NCBI GenBank assembly: GCA_021813025.1
Contig: JAKAME010000054.1
Coordinates: 1-9,186, forward strand
Reading direction: 5' to 3'
DNA: 9,186 nucleotides
Source of the DNA: Microcaldota archaeon
Lineage (GTDB): Archaea; Micrarchaeota; Micrarchaeia; Anstonellales; Anstonellaceae
Shown here: positions 5,416-9,186 of the stretch, in pieces
How positions within the stretch are numbered: position 1 is the first letter of the stretch
Layout of the letters: every line of letters begins with the position of its first letter
Translations under genes and position numbers: made by a program
The notes under the pieces: generated by a model
Database searches by the model: none
What the model was told of the DNA's origin: nothing
What the model saw: the letters and a program-made list of their open reading frames with translations, nothing else

Positions 5416-6096
5416 ATGTGCGTGGCTCCGCCTGTTTTCATAAAGAGTATTGTGGTGAAAGACAGCTTTGAGGCCATCAGCCAGTTCCGCATGCGCGGGC
5501 TGGTGTGCGCCACGATTGAGGACGTGTGCCGGACCTACAAGGAATACAGGGAAGCCAAGCAGATGTCGGTTTTGGGCGAGAACTATTTCCGCGGGCACAA
5601 TGGACAGGTCAATCTCGCGGGACCGCTGGTGGTATTTGAGAGGAAGGGGCAGAATATAGGGGAGTATATCACCGTAAGAGGGCGTTCGGGATGGGCGTTT
5701 GGAATCAAGATTCCCAAGCAGTACGTGGGGGAGTCCTCCAGCATAGGCTTGGCCATTTTTGACAAAATAGACAAGACCGGCCATTCGCTAACGTTTGGCG
5801 ACTATGCCTTCAAAGACGGGGCTTCCATCATTGCAAGCGATGCGGCCGTCATCCCCTTCCACATCCCAACGCGCGAGGAGGACTGCGTTCTCCGCCAAAA
5901 TGACTTGGAAAAAATCCTCGGCCGGCCGACCGAGGATAAATTTGTGTTCAGGTTCACCGCCGAATCCCATGCCGACCTGCTGCGATTCTATTACCACCAC
6001 AGCCACTTCGTCACCGGCTATATCGCGCACGTCGTAACGGCCTACAATTTGGGCAATGAGCTCGGCAACGTCAGGGTGTTCGGCAAATCGCCCTGA
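5416..6096 (+). CDS. Hypothetical soluble protein, 226 aa
   Basis: The family is not recognised. There is no signal peptide or membrane helix, and the composition is that of a folded alpha/beta protein. Visible features are an N-terminal helix-rich part (SFEAISQF to YKEYREAKQ), a Gly/aromatic beta-rich middle (LAGPLVVFERKGQNIGEY, GRSGWAFGIKIP), and an acidic-basic helix RQNDLEKILGRPTEDK. A His/Tyr-rich C-terminal segment follows (LRFYYHHSHFVTGYIAHVV) and could bind metal or a ligand. Cysteines are few and not in CxxC pairs. The gene has its own promoter and ends 51 nt before the endonuclease gene, with an oligo-T stretch between, so it is probably a single-gene unit. An in-frame GTG at 5413 could add one residue. 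No function is proposed. Confidence 0.78.
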   Translation: MCVAPPVFIKSIVVKDSFEAISQFRMRGLVCATIEDVCRTYKEYREAKQMSVLGENYFRGHNGQVNLAGPLVVFERKGQNIGEYITVRGRSGWAFGIKIPKQYVGESSSIGLAIFDKIDKTGHSLTFGDYAFKDGASIIASDAAVIPFHIPTREEDCVLRQNDLEKILGRPTEDKFVFRFTAESHADLLRFYYHHSHFVTGYIAHVVTAYNLGNELGNVRVFGKSP

Positions 6097-6117
6097 TGCG
6101 GCAGGGCGAACCTCTCC

Positions 6118-6125
6118 TTTTTTAT
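6118..6125 (+). promoter_or_regulatory. T-rich TATA box of endonuclease gene, also a T-tract after the orphan gene
   Basis: TTTTTTAT starts 30 nt before the ATG at 6148, the spacing shared by other promoters here. The T6 run also lies 22 nt after the stop of the 226-aa gene, where it could serve as an archaeal oligo-T terminator. One element may thus end one transcript and position the next. As a TATA box it is a poor match, so the promoter call leans on spacing. Confidence 0.45.
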
Positions 6126-6147
6126 CCTCCTTCGCCGTTCGCCATCC

Positions 6148-7053
6148 ATGCTCAAAATCGGCCCTGCTGGATTCAATGAAAAAGAGAGGGCGGCCTATGC
6201 CGGACGGCACGGGCTGGCCGTCGCGGTCGCCGGCGTGCCCTTCTGCGCGCCCGCGCCGGGCTCCAGCTTGGAGGGCGTGCGGATGTGCGCCAAACTCGGC
6301 CTGCCGGCCATGGAAGTGGAATTCGTGCATGGCGTGCACATGAAGGATGGGCTGGCAAAAGAGGTGGGCGCCGAAGCCGGCCGGCTCAACGTCTCCCTCT
6401 CGGTGCATGCGCCCTATTTCATCAACCTGTGTTCGGATGACGAGTTGAAGATGAAGAATACGCACAGGCACATCCTGCAATCAGCACAGGCGGCGCATTT
6501 CCTGCACGCCACGCCGGCGGTGTTCCATCCCGGCTTCTATCAGGGAAGGACGAAAGCCGAATGCGAAAAAAGGGCGAAAAAGGAATTGCAGGTTCTCCTC
6601 GAACGCATGGCCTCGCTCGGCCTTGGCGACGTGGTGCTCGGCGCCGAACTCACCGGGAAAAAATCGGCTTATGGGGATTTGGACGAAATAATCGAGCTGG
6701 CGCGCCATTTCGGGCTTGGGAAATTGCAGCCTGTCATTGACTTCGGCCATTACCACGCGCGCATAGGGAGGATAAGGACGAAAGAGGATTATGAGAAAAT
6801 ACTTGACAGGATGGAAAACGCGCTGGGGTCGGAATACCGCCGCCGTTTTCACTGCCATTATTCCGAAATCCAGTTCACCGATGCTGGAGAAGGGAAGCAT
6901 CTGCCGATTGGAAGCGATGGACCCCCTTATCAGCCCCTGCTTGAAGCATTGCACGAGCGCAAATACGAGGGAACGATTGTGTGCGAATCGCCCAAACTGG
7001 AAGAGGACGCGCTGGTGATGTGGAAGGCGTACGGAAGGATGGCAAAAAAATGA
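6148..7053 (+). CDS. Endonuclease IV-like AP endonuclease (TIM barrel)
   Basis: A 301-aa protein of the AP endonuclease 2 / xylose-isomerase-like TIM-barrel superfamily. Endonuclease IV cuts DNA 5' to abasic sites in base-excision repair using three zinc ions. Likely metal ligands, by analogy with E. coli Nfo, are His87 (SVHAPYF), His127 (FHPGFYQG), Glu167 (GAELTG), Asp198 and His201 (IDFGHYH), His237 (FHCHYSEI), His251 (GKHLPIG) and Glu280 (VCESPKLEEDAL). The Nfo Asp two residues before the His251 equivalent is Gly249 here, in GEGKH rather than DRH. I recall this GE-x-KHL form from archaeal members of the family, so it may be a subfamily trait. The ending ESPKLEEDAL is also typical of that group. 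The TATA-like box 30 nt upstream supports the ATG used. The gene runs convergently into cdc6 with a 3-nt gap. Abasic-site cleavage is the likely but not certain activity. Confidence 0.88.
   Translation: MLKIGPAGFNEKERAAYAGRHGLAVAVAGVPFCAPAPGSSLEGVRMCAKLGLPAMEVEFVHGVHMKDGLAKEVGAEAGRLNVSLSVHAPYFINLCSDDELKMKNTHRHILQSAQAAHFLHATPAVFHPGFYQGRTKAECEKRAKKELQVLLERMASLGLGDVVLGAELTGKKSAYGDLDEIIELARHFGLGKLQPVIDFGHYHARIGRIRTKEDYEKILDRMENALGSEYRRRFHCHYSEIQFTDAGEGKHLPIGSDGPPYQPLLEALHERKYEGTIVCESPKLEEDALVMWKAYGRMAKK
7044..7050 (-). terminator. Oligo-T terminator candidate for cdc6
   Basis: On the minus strand a run of seven T residues starts 6 nt after the cdc6 stop codon. Archaeal RNA polymerase terminates at such tracts. 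It is the complement of the A7 run forming the last Lys codons and the start of the TGA of the endonuclease gene, so the signal is embedded in the neighbour's coding sequence. Confidence 0.5.
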
Positions 7054-7056
7054 GCC

Positions 7057-8163
7057 TCAACCGGTTTTCCTTATTTTCCATCTCCTAGTGCGCCCGCCGC
7101 TGGCGTCAATGCCCTCCCCTTCCACCAGCCCGCCGCTCTCAAGGCGCGCGAGGCGGTTGCGCAGGGTGCGCTGCTCGCTCTCGTTCGCCTTGAAGAAAGA
7201 GTACAAGTCTCCGGAAGAAAGGCCTGATGCGCCGGCCTTCTTTATCCTCTCGATGATTTTCTTGTCCATCTCGTCCAAATCCGCGCTTTTTCGCTCGGCA
7301 GGAGTGGCTGCCGTGTCCATGGCCGAGGCTTGCTCTGCCTTGACATGCGAGACAAGCACCTGCCGCGCCCCCTGTCTCTCCGCCGCCCTGCCTGCAGACA
7401 GCAGAAGCTGCAAAGCCACGCGGCAGTCCCCGCCGGCCTTCGCGCCCACTGCGGCGCAGAGCGGAATTACTTCAGAATCAAGCGCGGAGGGGTTGAAAGC
7501 CCGCTTCGCGCGCTCGGAAAGTATTGCCTTGAGCTGCGCGGGGGTATAGGGCTTGAACTGCAGGTGGTGGTTGGTGAGAGAGGAGCGCACGCGCGCGTCC
7601 AGCTTGAGCGCTATTTCAGAATCATTGGTGATGCCTATGAGCGCGCAGGGCAGGCCCAGCGCCTCGGACGAGCGCGACAGGTCGTAGAGCACCTGCCCCT
7701 CATGGCCTGCAAGCAGGCGGTCCATCTCGTCAAGCACCACTATGGGCAGGCTCTTCTGCTCGCGCCGGCCGATTTCCTTGAGGCGGGCCACCACCTCGTC
7801 CGCAGCAATGCCGCGCCGCGGCATCATGTCCCCCAAAGCCATCACAAGCTCGTTCAGTATTCCGAATCTGGTGGAGGTTTCCCAGCAGTTTATGTAAAGG
7901 GGCAGGGCATGGCGCGACACTTCGGACAATTGCTTGAGCAAAAGCCTTGCCATCGTTGTCTTGCCTGTGCCCGGCGGGCCGCTGAGCAGCACGCTGGGGG
8001 GGGCCTGCCCGCGCGCGGCGGGCTGGAGGTATGCGGCCAGCTCCCCCATCTCCCGCTCCCTGCCCGGCAGCTCGTCTGGCATGAATTCCGGCCGCAGCAC
8101 CGACTCGTCGCGGAAGATTGAGCCGCCCTCTGAGGCCATCTGGCGGAAGACGTTGGAGGCCAT
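7057..8163 (-). CDS. cdc6: Orc1/Cdc6 replication initiator (AAA+ ATPase)
   Basis: A 368-aa archaeal Orc1/Cdc6 protein, which binds replication origins and recruits the MCM helicase. The AAA+ domain has Walker A GPPGTGKT (62-69), Walker B VVLDEMD (Asp145, Glu146), sensor 1 GITND (Asn180), an arginine-finger-like DARVRSSL (189-196) and sensor 2 GDCRVAL (Arg248). A C-terminal winged-helix DNA-binding domain covers about 296-368 (MDKKIIERIKKAG, then LRNRLARLESGGLVEGEG). The length is slightly short but normal for the family. Start 8163 (MASNVFRQM) is chosen because the TATA box at 8193-8186 begins 30 nt upstream; an ATG at 8175 would be only 18 nt from it. The frame stays open to 8337 upstream, but that stretch overlaps the promoter and the divergent gene. 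A G8 run on the plus strand (7996-8003) encodes Pro55-Pro56 just before Walker A. No origin repeats were seen next to the gene. Confidence 0.95.
   Translation of the reverse strand: MASNVFRQMASEGGSIFRDESVLRPEFMPDELPGREREMGELAAYLQPAARGQAPPSVLLSGPPGTGKTTMARLLLKQLSEVSRHALPLYINCWETSTRFGILNELVMALGDMMPRRGIAADEVVARLKEIGRREQKSLPIVVLDEMDRLLAGHEGQVLYDLSRSSEALGLPCALIGITNDSEIALKLDARVRSSLTNHHLQFKPYTPAQLKAILSERAKRAFNPSALDSEVIPLCAAVGAKAGGDCRVALQLLLSAGRAAERQGARQVLVSHVKAEQASAMDTAATPAERKSADLDEMDKKIIERIKKAGASGLSSGDLYSFFKANESEQRTLRNRLARLESGGLVEGEGIDASGGRTRRWKIRKTG
7065..7079 (+). terminator. T-rich terminator candidate for endonuclease gene
   Basis: Two TTTT runs separated by CCTTA lie 12-26 nt after the endonuclease stop on the plus strand. 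They fall inside the 3' end of cdc6 on the other strand. Such pyrimidine/T-rich stretches commonly end archaeal transcripts. No hairpin is needed or seen. Confidence 0.4.
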
Positions 8164-8185
8164 GTTTTGGTTCATTTGGGGGAGA

Positions 8186-8193
8186 ATTAATAA
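8186..8193. promoter_or_regulatory. Shared bidirectional TATA element between cdc6 and the peroxiredoxin-like gene
   Basis: The A/T element ATTAATAA reads TTATTAAT on the minus strand, and its first base lies 30 nt before the cdc6 ATG at 8163. It is the only TATA-like sequence in the 62-bp divergent gap. On the plus strand TTAATAAC (8187-8194) would start RNA near 8215-8217, about 10 nt before ATG 8226. One near-symmetrical site may therefore serve both directions. Confidence 0.5.
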
Positions 8194-8225
8194 CCCGCGC
8201 GCCCAAGCATGGATTGGGGATTTTG

Positions 8226-8786
8226 ATGGTGCTGATGGAATCTTCGCAGAAGTTGAAAACAGGGGATGCCGCCCCAGAGTTCGCCTTGTTCGGAACTGAC
8301 GGGCGCATCCACAAGCTCTCCGAATTTTCTGAAGCAAGCGCGCTGGTTGTTTTTTTCATGTGCAACCACTGCCCGTATGTGCTGGCCAAGCTGCCCAGCA
8401 TGAAAAAGCTCTATGACACCTACCGCCCTCGCAACGTGGCTTTCGTGGGCATAAATTCCAACAACAATCCAGATTTTCCTGACGACGATTTCGAGCACAT
8501 GAAAAAATTCGTTGCGGACAATCAGATTCGCTTCCCCTATCTGTTCGATGACACGCAGAACGTGGCGCGAGCCTATGGCGCGGTGTGCACGCCAGACCCT
8601 TTTGTTTTTGATTCAGGCATGAGGCTAGCCTATCATGGAAGGATTGATGACGCCATGTCGCCCGAGGCGCAGCCAACTACTCAAGATTTGGCCTTCGCGC
8701 TTGACGACATCCTGATGGGCAAGGTGGTGCGCGGGGCGTTCAAGCCAAGCAGGGGATGCTCGATTAAGTGGAGAGAGAGCAAATGA
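8226..8786 (+). CDS. Peroxiredoxin-like thioredoxin-fold protein (PRX-like 1 type)
   Basis: A 186-aa cytoplasmic thioredoxin-fold protein of the AhpC/TSA-redoxin group. The opening GDAAPEF is the usual redoxin start. The active-site segment FFMCNHCPYV has a CxxC pair (Cys46, Cys49). VGINSNN follows, then CTPDPFVFD with Cys121 and the cis-Pro123 of the fold, then YHGRIDD and the C-terminal GCSIKW (Cys178). CNHCPYV, GRIDD and GCSIKW together are typical of the PRX-like 1 family, which has a thioredoxin-like CxxC rather than a classic peroxiredoxin Cys; its substrate is not established. Start 8226 or 8235 cannot be separated: GGGGA precedes the first and GGTG the second. The ORF extends to 8118 but overlaps cdc6 and its promoter. 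It is divergent from cdc6 and followed by a metallo-hydrolase gene on the same strand. Confidence 0.9.
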   Translation: MVLMESSQKLKTGDAAPEFALFGTDGRIHKLSEFSEASALVVFFMCNHCPYVLAKLPSMKKLYDTYRPRNVAFVGINSNNNPDFPDDDFEHMKKFVADNQIRFPYLFDDTQNVARAYGAVCTPDPFVFDSGMRLAYHGRIDDAMSPEAQPTTQDLAFALDDILMGKVVRGAFKPSRGCSIKWRESK

Positions 8787-8788
8787 GA

Positions 8789-8830
8789 GCGGGAGATGAA
8801 GCAAAGAGAGCGAATTGGCGCGGGAGATGA
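8789..8830 (+). repeat. 11-bp direct repeat GCGGGAGATGA, two copies
   Basis: GCGGGAGATGA occurs at 8789-8799 and again at 8820-8830, 31 bp apart, between the peroxiredoxin-like gene and the metallo-hydrolase gene. The second copy supplies the Shine-Dalgarno (GGGAG, 5 nt before ATG 8832). The first copy contains an in-frame ATG (8796-8798), so a small duplication may have created the spacer. Confidence 0.6.
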
Positions 8831-8831
8831 C

Positions 8832-9186
8832 ATGGCGGCTGCCAAACTCAAACTCGTTTTCCTTGGAACCAACGGCTTTTACGCCACTCCCCTGGCCAAC
8901 ACCATGTGCGCGCTAATCGAGACTCCCCAGCGCTACATAGTGCTTGACGCGGGGGACGGGATTTGGAGGCTGGACAAATACGTGAAAGACGGCAGGCCTG
9001 TGGACATTTTCCTCTCCCATTTCCACCTTGACCACACCATCGGGCTTCACATACAGCCCAAATTCAGGATGATGAAAAACAAGTTCAGAATTTTCGGCCA
9101 GCCGGGAACGAAGAAGGCGCTGGACACGCTTGTGAACAAGCCGTACACCGCCTCCTATGAGCACCTCAAAAAGTACGGATTCGGCG
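8832..9186 (+). CDS. Metallo-beta-lactamase-fold hydrolase, N-terminal part (3' truncated)
   Basis: The first 118 residues of a metallo-beta-lactamase superfamily protein run off the window. The fold start is clear: a first strand KLVFLGTNG, the strand IVLDAGDGI, then the metal-binding motif SHFHLDHTIGL with His63, His65, Asp67 and His68. The LGT-x-G opening, LDAGDG and HFHLDH resemble the RNase Z / phosphodiesterase-like branch that acts on RNA or cyclic nucleotides. With the C-terminal metal ligands missing, the substrate cannot be assigned. Start 8832 is chosen because GGGAG lies 5 nt upstream. An in-frame ATG at 8796 would add a 12-residue polar extension with no good SD. The 45-nt gap to the peroxiredoxin-like gene suggests co-transcription. 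Confidence 0.88.
   Translation, partial: MAAAKLKLVFLGTNGFYATPLANTMCALIETPQRYIVLDAGDGIWRLDKYVKDGRPVDIFLSHFHLDHTIGLHIQPKFRMMKNKFRIFGQPGTKKALDTLVNKPYTASYEHLKKYGFG

Noticed and set aside
7088..8121. Long plus-strand open frames opposite cdc6 (for example 7330-8121)
   Set aside because: They are shadows of the Orc1/Cdc6 reading frame in GC-rich DNA; their translations lack family motifs, whereas the minus strand has full AAA+ motifs.
8164..8225. Replication origin next to cdc6
   Set aside because: Archaeal origins often flank cdc6, but this gap is only 62 bp with no repeated origin-recognition-box-like elements and no extended A/T-rich unwinding region. The other side of the gene is a 3-nt convergent gap.
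1..9186. CRISPR array, insertion sequence or integrase site
   Set aside because: No regularly spaced repeats, transposase motifs or terminal inverted repeats with target duplications were found.

Overview
The window reads as a piece of an archaeal chromosome, GC-rich (roughly 55-60% by eye) and densely packed. The archaeal evidence is an Orc1/Cdc6 replication initiator, an endonuclease IV of the type known in archaea, A/T-rich TATA boxes in place of bacterial -35/-10 promoters, and frequent ATA and AGG/AGA codons. The small compact genes and the divergent CTP synthase fit a DPANN-type lineage (for example Micrarchaeota or Diapherotrites). That assignment is an impression, not something the sequence proves.

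Layout. (1) 1-81 is the 3' end of an unidentified gene, followed by a hairpin and an intergenic region of about 200 bp that carries the pyrG promoter. (2) 281-2416 is a two-gene unit of CTP synthase (pyrG) and a cupin protein. (3) 2481-3479 is an orphan Ala/Arg-rich soluble protein with its own promoter. (4) 3552-5358 is a tight three-gene membrane cassette: a 4-TM protein, an 82-aa 2-TM pilin-like protein and a 5-TM protein with large outer loops. (5) 5416-6096 is an unrecognised soluble protein. (6) 6148-7053 is an endonuclease IV-like DNA-repair enzyme. (7) 7057-8163 on the minus strand is Orc1/Cdc6, convergent with the endonuclease (3-nt gap) and divergent from the next gene. (8) 8226-8786 is a peroxiredoxin-like thioredoxin-fold protein. 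(9) 8832 to the window edge is the start of a metallo-beta-lactamase-fold hydrolase.

The most interesting part is the membrane cassette. Its gene sizes and predicted topologies resemble the small-pilin plus polytopic-channel core of conjugation-like machinery (bacterial VirB2/VirB6; archaeal Ced/Ted DNA-transfer systems). No transfer ATPase is visible here, so this is a hypothesis from architecture, not a homology claim.

Gene expression has a clear two-mode pattern. Most genes that begin a transcription unit have a TATA-like box whose first base lies 30 nt before the start codon, implying leaderless mRNAs. Downstream genes use Shine-Dalgarno motifs (GAGGTGA, GGTGG, GGGAG). This pattern was used to choose starts for pyrG (281 rather than 266) and cdc6 (8163 rather than 8175 or further upstream).
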